DNA of 35,742 bases, taken from contig ML986890.1 in the NCBI GenBank assembly GCA_010094045.1, forward strand, positions 1 through 35,742, in the 5' to 3' direction. Every line of letters starts with the position of its first letter. The stretch's first letter is position 1. Under the pieces are notes generated by a model. It saw only the letters and a list, made by a program, of their open reading frames with translations, made no database searches and was not told the DNA's origin. This stretch comes from Lojkania enalia (lineage: Eukaryota; Ascomycota; Dothideomycetes; Pleosporales). The position numbers and the translations under genes are program-made. Below are positions 23,595 to 33,900 of the stretch, in pieces.

Positions 23595-24003
23595 TATAAC
23601 GATGCAAAGAAATTATTCTACGAAAAGCTTTATATACAACCTTATCCCAAAGCTTTTCACTTATCTTATCCTACCCCTAGTTCTACCCCTTTTCCCTTCC
23701 GTATATAGTTGTATACTCCCTTATAAGTAGCTTAGTAGTTCTTCTATATCCTTTCGTATAAGGCCTATAAGTGTTAATAGAATTCCTAGGTCCCTAATCC
23801 CCTACGCACTCCTATATACTTCTAAGTAGATTTATACCGCATTCGGACCTATTATCTTACTTATACCGTTATATTATATAGAAGAACTTAATACTACTAG
23901 TAACAGCCTCTTTAATAATATCGCATTAATTGTTTATTTAAATATGTCTAAGTCTAAAATACGCCTGATTTAGTTTAGATCGTAATATTTATATACCGTT
24001 ATA
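23595..24003 (+). repeat. 5' LTR of right Gypsy copy
   Basis: It starts TATAACGATGC, expected TGTAACG before RIP. The mirrored end CGTTATA (expected CGTTACA) occurs at 23867-23873 and at 23997-24003, giving an LTR of 279 or 409 bp. The 3' LTR is cut before either position, so the choice cannot be settled here. A pyrimidine-rich block (CCTACCCC, TTCTACCCCTTTTCCC) lies near 23670-23700. Confidence 0.75.
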
Positions 24004-24149
24004 TTAAATTATTTAGTTACCTAGACAGGATTTTAGAGACTTTCTATTAACTAAAGCCTTTAGGTTTAGAACTTCCTATCCCCTGCGATTAGGATTGCCT
24101 TTAGAAAAGCCGCATAGAGTACGCCTAGGTAAAAACTTAGAGACTACTA

Positions 24150-25475
24150 ATAACCTATTAGAATCAGAGGCAACCGCCGATATCTAACTATAATTTACCT
24201 TCTAATTTCTATACTAGAACCGATATACGCGCAAGTCGTAGTAAGAGTAAACTTCTATCTACGCGTATAGAACAACTATTACCTCCTATAGGGGGCCCTG
24301 CGACAGGCGGACCCCTCTCTATAGGGCCTATAATAAAGAACTTATCTAATTCGGAGGAAAATTAGAGTAAACTAACCTTTAAAGAATAAATTACAATTTT
24401 ATAGAAGGAGATCGCATGCTTAATACGATAGAGAACTATTAGTCCTAATTAACCTCTATAAACCACCAAATCAGAACTAATAATATGCTGAGAAACTTTT
24501 ACAACTCCTCTAGTAAGAAACCTCTTAGCCACCTTTAAACCCCCTTAAGCCTACTTTACTAAACGCACGCCTAAGATTAAAAGTCTTATAGATAGTAATA
24601 AACCTATATTTAAATAATAGCGAGCCTTAATCCTAGACCAACTTAAAATTAATATAGATTACTATTAGATAGAGTATATACGTATAGTATTAATATAGGA
24701 ATATACTTCTAGTACTGCGAAAGGGTATCTAGAGCTAAAATACCTAGCTGAATCAGACTAGTATTAGTTTAAGAATGCTAAAGAAATAATTTCACTTCTA
24801 CGATCGTATTTTATTATAGGTAATAAAGAGATAGAGGTACGATAGGCGTTTTAGGTTCTAAGAATAAATAAGGGAGAAGTATTCCCAACTTTTAAAGCTC
24901 GCTTTATTAGTATAGCTATTAGGAGATCTATACCCTAATCTGAGTAGTTCTTCTACCTATAAGATAAGATTCTCCCTAGCCTAAAGATACTAAACCTTAG
25001 CTTTAAGCTTATATAGAAAGGCTCCTTTAATACTATAGTCGCCTATTTAACAGCCTACAATATAGAAAGAAGGAGTATTCCTAACCTTCTAGAACGAACT
25101 GCCAGCTTATAAGTTATAGCTAAAACAAATTCGGATCGGTACTAGAAGGTTTCTAAGAGTTTATCTAAAGTAATCTACGATCTAATACTACTCCGATCTA
25201 TCCTAGTATTAACACCTCGTTCTACTATAATCGCTCCCTAATAACCTAATAAGACTCCTACACCTGAAAGGTATATAACTCTAGGTAATTACTATAACTA
25301 TAGTAAACTAGAATACTTCGCGAACAAATATATAGTCTTTAAAGTATAAGAGATAAAGGTTAAATAAGAGAAGATTAAGGAAGAAGAGTTCCTAGACGTA
25401 AATAAGTACCACCCAGATAGTTCTCGGGTGGGAAATAAAGATGTCTAGAAAAACTCTCCGTCCTAGACTTAAGTA
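24150..25475 (+). pseudogene. gag pseudogene of right Gypsy copy
   Basis: The deduced protein is about 440 residues and would form the capsid. Recognisable parts, in order, are a proline/glycine-rich stretch (LLPPIGGPATGGPLS) near 24270, a helical region, a capsid-like core with YLAES and FKNAKEIISLLRSYF near 24730-24800, FPTFKARFI near 24890, a Pro/Thr/Ser-rich linker, and a zinc knuckle at about 25287-25332. The knuckle reads Y-x2-Y with the His replaced by Tyr, the expected outcome of TGC/CAC changing to TAC/TAT. The tail is acidic. Stops are TAG/TAA at former Gln/Trp codons. The frame differs from pol by -1. The start is approximate. Confidence 0.82.
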
Positions 25476-25479
25476 AGTA

Positions 25480-28400
25480 TAACTTATCAAATATCAATTT
25501 ATCGTATTTATTTAGAGGAAAGTACTTCTAAATCCCTACCGTTCTATATTTAAAAGGTGTTAGTATATAACTAAACGCCCTTATTAATACTAGTATCTAA
25601 AGCTTCCTGTTTCTTAATTCTACAGTAGCTAGATTACTCTCCTAAACTCTATATATATCGATACAGTACTTACCTTTTAAAATTACTATTAAAGGTTTTT
25701 AGGACCAAATCTAAACTCTAGTTAATTAGTATATCTACTTACACCTGCGAATTAATAGGAGAACTATTTAAAACTACCCATTTATTATTATAGATCTAGG
25801 TACTTAGGATTGTATTATTAGTATTAAATGGTTATATTATTTTCAACTCCTGCTAGATACGGATAAGAATCGGATTATATAACCCTCTAAATATCCTACT
25901 ACTTATAATCCTTCACCTCCTCTTCTTATACAATTAACTTAGCCAGTACGCGATAAGGAAGTAGAGCTAGATATCTAGCGACGCGACGCTCTATAGGAAA
26001 AGGACTAGTATTAGTAGTCCTATAGTCCGACTATCTATTATATTAAAGGTTTACTAAGACTATTAAAACTATATTAGTCTTCTATAACTTATAGTTTAAA
26101 TAAGCTTAGAGCTCCTGTATACCTATATAAAATAAAGTCTAAACCCGATCTAAAGAAAGTCTATTCTCCTATTATTACTCTTATCTTAGCTAATACTTTC
26201 CACTTTAATATGAAGAGGAAAGAGAACGAGTTTTTCTCTACGTCTCTATACGAAATTAAGCGGCTGATTAAAGACAAGCAAGCCCTAGAGCTGGAAGATA
26301 AGGCTGAAAACAAAGTACTAGTAAATCTCCGATTACTATCTAAATACTATAAGTATTAGAATATATTTAGTAAAACTGCGGCTTATTAATTATCGGAATA
26401 CTACCTTTATAATTATAAGATTATCCTTACAGAACCCCTCCCTAATAGTTACAGCCCGTTATATAAGTAGAATATTAAGGAGCTAGAAGCAACTAAAAAG
26501 TATATTATAGATAATCTATAGTATAAGTATATTAAGTAGAGTTAGAACCTCTTTACATCTCTAATTCTTTATATTTATAAACCTAATAGTAACCTATATA
26601 TCTATATAGATTATTATAAACTTAATACTCTTACCTATAAGAATATATATCCGATACTATATATAGATAAACTCCTATCTAGATCTACTAAGGTAGTAAT
26701 CTTTACTAAGTTCGATATTTGTGCAGCCTTTAACAAGATTAGGATAGACTCTAGTTCTAAGAAATATACTACCTTTTAAACTTAATACGGAACTTATAAG
26801 TATAAAGTTCTACCTTTTAAATTGTATAATAGTCTAGCAACTTACTAGCACTATATAAATAACGTACTAATCGACTACCTGGATAACTTCTATATCGCTT
26901 ACCTAGACAACATTCTTATCTACTTAGAAGACGAGGTAATATATACTATCTACGTTAAGAAAGTTCTTAAGAAATTACGTTAAATAGGGTTATAAGTTAA
27001 TATTAAGAAGAGTGAATTCTATATTACCCGAACTAAATACCTTAGCTATATTCTCTTAAATAAAGGCCTTAAGGTTAACTTAAAGAAGGTAGAAGTACTG
27101 CGCAACTAGTAGCTATCTACTACTATAACAGGTGTAAAATCCTTCTTAGGTTTTACTGGATTCTATCAACAGTTTATACCGGAATTCTCGCGTGTTATAA
27201 AGCTAATTATTATACTATAGAGCCCTACAACCCCTTTTATATAGACTTTAGAATGTAATATTACCTTTAAGAAATTAAAGTTAGCCCTGTTAAGTATACC
27301 TACTCTCTACTACTTTAACCCTACATTAGAAATAAAAATAGAAACTAATACCTCTAATAGAGTAGTTATAGAAGTATTATTATAGAAACATCCCGACGGA
27401 AAATAGTACCCTATAGTATTCTATAGTAAGGTTCTATCCGGTTTAAAACTAAACTAGGAGATTTACAATAAGAAACTGTTCGCAATTATTACTACGTTTA
27501 AGTAATAGAGGGTAGAACTTACTTTAGTAGCTACTAGAACTCTAGTATATACCGATTATCGCTTACTTAAATATTTTATAACTATAAAGGTACTTAATAC
27601 TTATTAAGTTTATTAGACTAAAGAATTAGCTTAGTATCAGTTCTAAATCGAATATACTCTAGGTAAAAATAATACTAGAGTAGATATCTTTAGTTATCGC
27701 GAATAAGATATGGAAAACTTAAAAGTAGCTTAAACCGACAACTGGTCGAGAGTTCTACTTAGACCGTATTAACTTTACCCCCAAATTAATGCCGAATTAG
27801 TCTAGTCCTATATTATTTAAATAATAACTTAAGCAGCTATACTAAATATTATTAAAGGCTAGGAGTAGGTTATATTACTAGACTCTCTAGAGTTAATCAA
27901 CACATTACTATAGGAAAACCAAGCCTCCTTCGCGTAGGAATACATACTTCTACCCTATAAGTATTAGATAGAGAATAGACTACTCCTCTACAATAATTGT
28001 TTATATATTCTATTAGATTTAGGCCTTTATACGCGACTTATATAAGAGGCTTATAACTAAGTATCCTCCGCATACCTAAGTGCTACTAAAATCTATTAGT
28101 TACTATCCCGGAAGTACTACTAGAAGGGTATAGAGGCTACTTATAAACGATATATACGGAATTATATCCTATACTATAAAGCTTATCTAATATAAACCCG
28201 AACCCTAGGTTTTATCTATCTACTTCCTATACTAAATTAACTAATATAGTACCTGTATATTAACTTTAAAAATTTTCCTATAGATAAGTCCGGATATAAT
28301 TAGATTATAGTAGTAATCAATCGCCTGTCTAAATAAGCGATATCTATCCTCTACTATTATATAATTAATGTAAGGGGAATAGCCGAATTGTTTATTTAAT

Positions 28401-29480
28401 AGGTATACTACTTTAGCTATACGCCCGAAACTATTATTTTAGACTAAAGACCTTAGTTTATATCTAGTTTCTAGTCCGAATTCTACTGTATTTTAGGCGT
28501 AAAGATTAAACTATCTACTACTTATTATAAAGAGACTAACGGATAGATAGAAATTATAAACAAGTATATTAATTAGAGACTACGCCCTTTCGTATCCTTC
28601 TACTAGAATAACTAGAGTTCTCTATTACCTATAATCGACCGAGTATAAGTAACTCTACCCTATATAACTATCAGAATATCCCCGTATTAGATCCTATATA
28701 GATTTAAACCCTATTAGAGTTAGGATTAGAAATATTCCGTTAATTCTATTACTATAATAGATAAATTAAATTATAAAAACGCTTTAGCTCTAGTAACTTA
28801 TATATATATAGCCTAGGAAACTGTAAAGGCTAATATTAAAAAGGTTTAGAATTGTATATAATCTATTATTAACTATTACTAGCAACTAATTAATTAGTAG
28901 ATTAGTAATATAGTCTACCTAAATATTAAGAACCTTATAGTTTAGAAACCGAGCCGAAAGCTATCCAATTAATTGAAGGGCCCTTTTAAAGTATTAGAAC
29001 AGGTTAGAAACTTATACTATCTATAACTACCTCTAGGGTTAAGAATATATAATATCTTCGCACTAAACCTGCTGTATAAAAACCCCTAGGACCTTCTACT
29101 AGGGTAAAAAGCTCCGAAACCACCCGCTATCGCTATTAAAGGGGTAGAAGAGTAGGAGGTTAAGGAAATACTGGCTAGTAAGCTATATTATAAAACCCTC
29201 AAATACTGTATAAAATAGGTAGAATATAATCTTAACCTAGTCTAGTATAAAACCTTAAATTTTATAGGTTTACCTTATAAGCTAAGAGCTTTTTATAATA
29301 AGTATCCAAATTAGCTAGAACCCCTAAAAGCCCTAACTAAATAGATTAAGGTATATAAGAATAGTATAGAGAATATAGATTACCTAGTAGACGATAATAT
29401 ATAAGAGTTAAGTAGTAGATTTAAAAACTAAAGTATAGGCTTAAAATTACTCTTCTATAAAATCTAGAGGGTCTAATAGT
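25480..29480 (+). pseudogene. pol pseudogene: protease, RT, RNase H, integrase, chromodomain
   Basis: One frame is maintained from protease to chromodomain (checked at 25793, 26900, 28304 and 29156). The protease-like region has IIIDLG near 25787. Reverse transcriptase has FTKFDI (about 26702) and YLDNILIY (26900-26923), where YxDD has become YxDN. RNase H has IETNTSN (Asp to Asn) and LVYTDYR near 27545. Integrase has an HHCC-like region (about 28075-28200) with His and Cys changed to Tyr, then a core with INRLSK (first Asp to Asn, 28319-28321), ILDQRPQF near 28437 and KETNGQIE near 28535. The chromodomain (about 29150-29330) has EVKEILASKLYYK and ends NKYPNQLEP; this domain usually directs such elements to heterochromatin. 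Several catalytic residues are lost. Confidence 0.9.
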
Positions 29481-30490
29481 AGGCTATTAGATACCTCCCT
29501 AGTCTTCTCCTCCTCTACCCTCCTTTTTCTTCTTTCCCTCCGGACTCCCCCTAAACCTCCCCTACCTTATTTTTAACTACCTAAGAGCGCTGCGATATTA
29601 GCTTAAAAGCTAGATACTAGAGCTTTTAGGGCTGAAACCTAATAGAGCAACTTAGTACCCTAGTAGAATAAAGCTACCTAGATACTGGCCGTAGAAAGGC
29701 TATCTTCCTGACTCTTTACAACCTAGGCTATAAGTACTAGGCTATAAGTAGACTCTGAAATAGCTTTAAAGGCTACCTTTTTATTCTCCTTATCCTCTAC
29801 GTATCAGGCTACTGCTTATAGTTTAAGATAGCCCTAGAGGACTAGAAACTCCTCCTTATAGTAGGAGGGGATCTATAAGTACGTTAGTAGTAAGTATTCT
29901 ACTAGTATTAGATACGATTTATATAGGGTTATACTTTTTATTTTATAAGATGTAATACTCGTATTTTTTTAATCTTAGAGACTAAAAGGAAAATATTATA
30001 TATTACCTACGGGTGAGCGCGCGTATAATCTAAAGGTAGATAATTTAGAAGACCTCTAAAAAGGCTCTAGAAGGTAGGTAGAATAGTATATTAATTAATT
30101 TTTCTATAAAGCGTTAGTAATACTTTAATAATTAACAGTTCTAGGGACGCGCAACAATATATATAGAGTAGAAGTTATTATTTAGTTAAAGAAGCTCAGT
30201 TAACAGTAACCTAGTAATATACTAAAGCTAGTAAATACTTATTACTATACGCGACGAAATTGCAATATTAATAAACTGTTATAATAGTAGTTACTAGCTG
30301 ATATATAGGTTAATTATACTTACTGTAAAAACCTTACTTAATATTATATTAATAAATATATCTCTATAAATAACCGCGTATATTAGCTTTTACTAGTAAA
30401 TATCTTTTTAAAGAAATTTCTTTATACTAGAATCTATCTGTAATAGCCCTAATTCCCTCTTAAACCAGCGCAGATAGGGACTATCAGCCT
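29481..30490. other. Post-chromodomain region of Gypsy element, about 1 kb
   Basis: This stretch separates the end of pol from the polypurine tract and is longer than usual for chromodomain Gypsy elements. From about 29820 down to 29500 the minus strand has a frame with few stops, reading a helical sequence (KKVAFKAISESTYSLVL, then LKALVSSF) and ending in an Arg/Lys/Glu/Gly-rich tail. A plus-strand frame over the same bases is also fairly open, so a gene cannot be claimed. The part from about 30060 to 30490 is AT-rich with nothing recognised. Confidence 0.45.
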
Positions 30491-30506
30491 ATAAGAAGGG
30501 GGGTAG
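30491..30506 (+). promoter_or_regulatory. Polypurine tract of right Gypsy copy
   Basis: AAGAAGGGGGG lies within 30493-30503, a few bases before the 3' LTR start at 30507. In LTR retrotransposons this tract primes plus-strand DNA synthesis. Confidence 0.75.
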
Positions 30507-30775
30507 TATAATAATGCAAAGAAATCGTTCTATAAAAAGCTTTATATACAACCTTATCCTAAAGCTTTTTACTTATCTTATCCTACCCCTAGTTCTACCC
30601 CTTTTCCCTTCCGTATATAGTTATACACTCCCTTATAAGTAGCTTAGTAGTTCTTCTATATTCTTTTATATAAGGCCTATAGGTATTAATAGAATTCCTA
30701 GGTCCCTAATCCCCTACACACTCCTATATACCTCTAAGTAGATTTATACCATATTCGGATCTATTATCTTACCTA
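30507..30775 (+). repeat. 3' LTR of right Gypsy copy, truncated by TLH copy 6
   Basis: It starts TATAATAATGC and follows the 5' LTR for 269 bp. It ends at CTTACCTA, the point equivalent to 23863, and the next base begins TLH copy 6. The left Gypsy copy shows that the undisturbed LTR also reads CTTACCTA here (reverse complement of about 2653-2660). Confidence 0.88.
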
Positions 30776-30941
30776 TCTAATATAAGGCAACGAATTAGGC
30801 CCGATTCGTAATAGATTAGATATAGTACTATAGCGCTATACCCGAAATAGGTTGTTAAAAGGGGCTGATTCGTTTAACCGTTACCCCCCCAATTTATTTA
30901 CAACTAGTACTCTAACCGTAATACTTTATATATAAAAACTA
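30776..30941 (+). promoter_or_regulatory. 5'-terminal module and leader of TLH copy 6
   Basis: This is the 145-bp module seen four more times as free-standing fragments, plus a short AT-rich leader (ATACTTTATATATAAAAAC). It holds a near-palindrome with arms GTATAG-like and CTATACC (about 30820-30844), a G-run/C-run hairpin (about 30860-30888), and the sequence CTAACCGTAA at 30912-30921, which is CTAACCCTAA in copies 1 and 4. Its position directly upstream of the TLH frame suggests it contains the promoter, but no specific promoter motif is claimed. Confidence 0.6.
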
Positions 30942-33900
30942 TTTAGTAGAGCCTATTTATTCTACTTATAACGCTATATTATCGCACCCGTACTAGCGTA
31001 GAGCTATAATAAAGCTGGAAGGATGCAGTTCTACTAGGACGTACAGACGCTCGAACCGAGGGCACAATACTATATCTATAATAGAAAGACCCATATATAA
31101 GTAAATAGAACAGTACTATTACTAGAGGATATTAAAAACTATTTCTACTATCTACCCGAGTACTGTGTTTTAATATATAAGGAATATACAACTACTATAT
31201 TAAATATTAATATATATCTACAGTACTATTATAGTATAATAATAGAGTAGAGGAGGGTAATCGTCGAGTATACTTATTAGTAGCTAATTAGACTAGTAAA
31301 GAATATCCAGCTGCCCGTACCATTCAGGCAACCGATACTAGAATTAGGAAAGCCGCTAAATAGGTTCTAGTGTAAGCAATCTAGATACTATATTACTACT
31401 AACATCAACGCGCTACATATATATCTAAAGAAGAAGTATAAGTAGACGTAGATAGGCGATAAAAGTAGGCTCTATCAGAAGGTTAAGATATAAATGTTCT
31501 TTCGGGCTGGCGGGCTGTAGTAATATTTCATCGTTAATATAGGCAGCCGTAACTACGAGCTAGCTGTTCCCCGTATAGAGGCCGACGTCGTATATAATTA
31601 GTTAGCCAGGTTTAAGCTTACAAAGTAGAGAGAAGAAGAGAAGGTATAGGTTATAGATGCGGAGGCAGCAAAGACCGACAAGACCGGGTGGTTCAAGCGG
31701 ATAGGGTAGCTGGAGTATCTAGTAAAGCGGAATCGAGTACATCTCGCACATCAGATCTAGCTACCTAACTAAGGTAAAGTAAAACTTCAGCGGGCGGCGA
31801 AGTTGGTTAAGCTATTAGTTGAGTAGAGTATTAGAGGGTTATCATCGCTTATACGAGAGACGAGACAGTAGCTTAGAAACGCTTAGTAATACGAGATAGA
31901 TAGGCGTCCGCTCGCTTAACTGCAAAACCCTAAGAGTTAGGCGGTATACGCCAGCTATATTATTAAGTTTGTCTGCTACTTTCTCTGTATTATTACTAAT
32001 AAAGAAGTTTAGGCTGCACAGTTTAACTGCAGTAGCAACGGCGATAACAGTAATAATAATAGTATAGCGTTAGATGATAGCGTAAGTTCTAGGTCTAGCA
32101 GGGCTAGAAGTAGCACTAATAGCGACAATAATAGCGATAGCGGCTCCTATTATAGGTACTATAGGAAGAAAGAAGTAGATTAGATGGAAGACGCGCGCGA
32201 GCTATTCTATTAGTAAGATAAGTAGAAGGAACTAGCGACGGTACTATAGGTTATATTAGATAGGAATAGCAAGGACGCTTAGTTTAGGGTACTGCTGGAT
32301 GTGCTTATATCATTTATTTTTCAATTAATAGGCGATCGGCTGTTTAGCAGCAGGCTTATCTATTTTCTCACCGTACTAGGGATTAACGCTAAAATAGACC
32401 GCTTACGTACAGCGAAGAACTACTCGTATATACTAGCTAGCGTAGTATACTACGTGCGCGTACTAGGTATAGAGAAGCTACTTCTAGCAGCGGAGTGCGA
32501 CGAGCAGACGGACGAGGACCGGAAGTATTTTCTGTTTATACAGCGGAAGTTTCTAGCTAATAGATCGTTCAGTCTAATAAGTAAGATAATCAGCTTACTA
32601 GTATATAGAAAGTTTATTACACTGACGGCTGGTAATTCAGGTAACGCTTACTAGTTAAAGGACAAGAAGACGTTCTATCTTAACAGCCGGCCGATTTATA
32701 TTAGCTAGTTCCGCAAGATAGCGCAGGATATAGTAGCTAAGGTAGAGGAGATACTCTAGCAGGAGCTGTATTAGACGGCTAGAGCCGAGGACCGGTTTAC
32801 TATCCGGCTAGAGCAGCTTATTAATAATATTATATTTACACGGTAGAGTATATCTTTTATCTATTATTATAATAATCGACTTAATAATAGGCTTAAATAG
32901 ATGTTTACTCGGGCTAGGCAGATAGAAGCTGGTCAGCGGCTCCAGTCAAGAAACGGCTTATAGAGTAAGTAGTAGGTAAAGTAGTACTTGCGGCAGGTAG
33001 ATCGCTTCTTAAAACTACTAATAGTTAGCGTATATATAATTTTAGGGCAGCCTAGGTGAGGGTCAGAGATTATAATAATATAGTATTATAATAGAGTACT
33101 ACAGAACTATAATATCTTCGTAGTAGACGGGCAGATTATAATAGTAGTCCGCTATTACAAATCGCAATTCTAGTAGGATAAGCTGAAGGTAGTACTACGC
33201 TTTCTACCGCCGCGGCTAGGGCAGGTAATAGCGGTATATTTAGCTTACGTACAGCCGTTTCAGGAGTATCTAAATATTAAGGTACTCGGCAGCAGCTTTA
33301 GCAACTATATATAGGCGGATTAATATAGGCTATAGAAGACGGATTGACTAACGCGCGTGCTTAAGCGCGAGACTAGTAAATAGGTAGATATTAAGCTGTA
33401 TATACTAGACTACCAACACGCGGCTATTAGTATTAGTAGAAAAGTGGTTGGAGAGTCATTTAGTAAAGGATATCAGGACGAGATAGGGGAAGTCGAAGAA
33501 GCTGAAGTAGATAAGGAGGGAAAGAGCGCGCTGGAGTTACAGAGCGTATAAACGACGTAGATAGGGATCGGGAACTATAGTATACTAATTAATATTATTA
33601 AGCATCTTAGCATACGCTTAATTAAGGCGTTCCAGCCGCTTAGTATACTATAATATTACTTCTTAGGGCTCGACGGGGGTAAAGAGACACCGGAGGCAAG
33701 GTAGATAGGTAGTCGAGGCTGGACTGGGGTAAGGAAGTAGTAGCAGCGTAATAGTAATAGTAAAAGGCTTATAGTACGAGGAAAGAAGGCGCGGGTTTAA
33801 AGTAGAAGGGAGAAAGGGCTTTAAAAGGCGATGTAGCAGGTGCTTGGGCAAGAAGAAGTTAGCTTCCACTTAGCCGAGTAAGAGCAAGCGATGCATACGG

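Larger units (their letters stand above)
23595..30775 (+). mobile_element. Ty3/Gypsy chromodomain LTR retrotransposon, right copy (3' LTR truncated)
   Basis: This element contains a 5' LTR, gag, a single-frame pol (protease, reverse transcriptase, RNase H, integrase, chromodomain), about 1 kb of further sequence, a polypurine tract and a 3' LTR. It inserted in TLH copy 5 after GGGAAGTTTA; copy 6 shows the uninterrupted site at 34853-34870. The 3' LTR is cut at CCTA (30772-30775), where TLH copy 6 starts, so the target-site duplication and the rest of copy 5 are not seen on the right side. It is less decayed than the left-hand copy. Confidence 0.92.

Noticed and set aside
8678..30776. Helitron interpretation of the TLH element, because it starts with TC after A
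   Set aside because: Helitrons insert between A and T, but here the base after CCTA in uninterrupted targets varies. No CTRR end with hairpin was seen and no Rep or Pif1-type domain was read; the helicase is RecQ-like.
32031..32145. Microsatellite of AAT/AGT/AAC triplets (also in the other TLH copies)
   Set aside because: It is in frame with the TLH coding region and reads as a Ser/Asn-rich linker, so it is treated as coding low-complexity sequence rather than an independent repeat.
33663..33869. Minus-strand 68-codon open frame
   Set aside because: It lies antisense inside the TLH copy 6 frame just before the helicase domain. Its composition (Leu, Pro, Ser, Thr) is what the complement of the repetitive coding strand gives, and it resembles no known protein.
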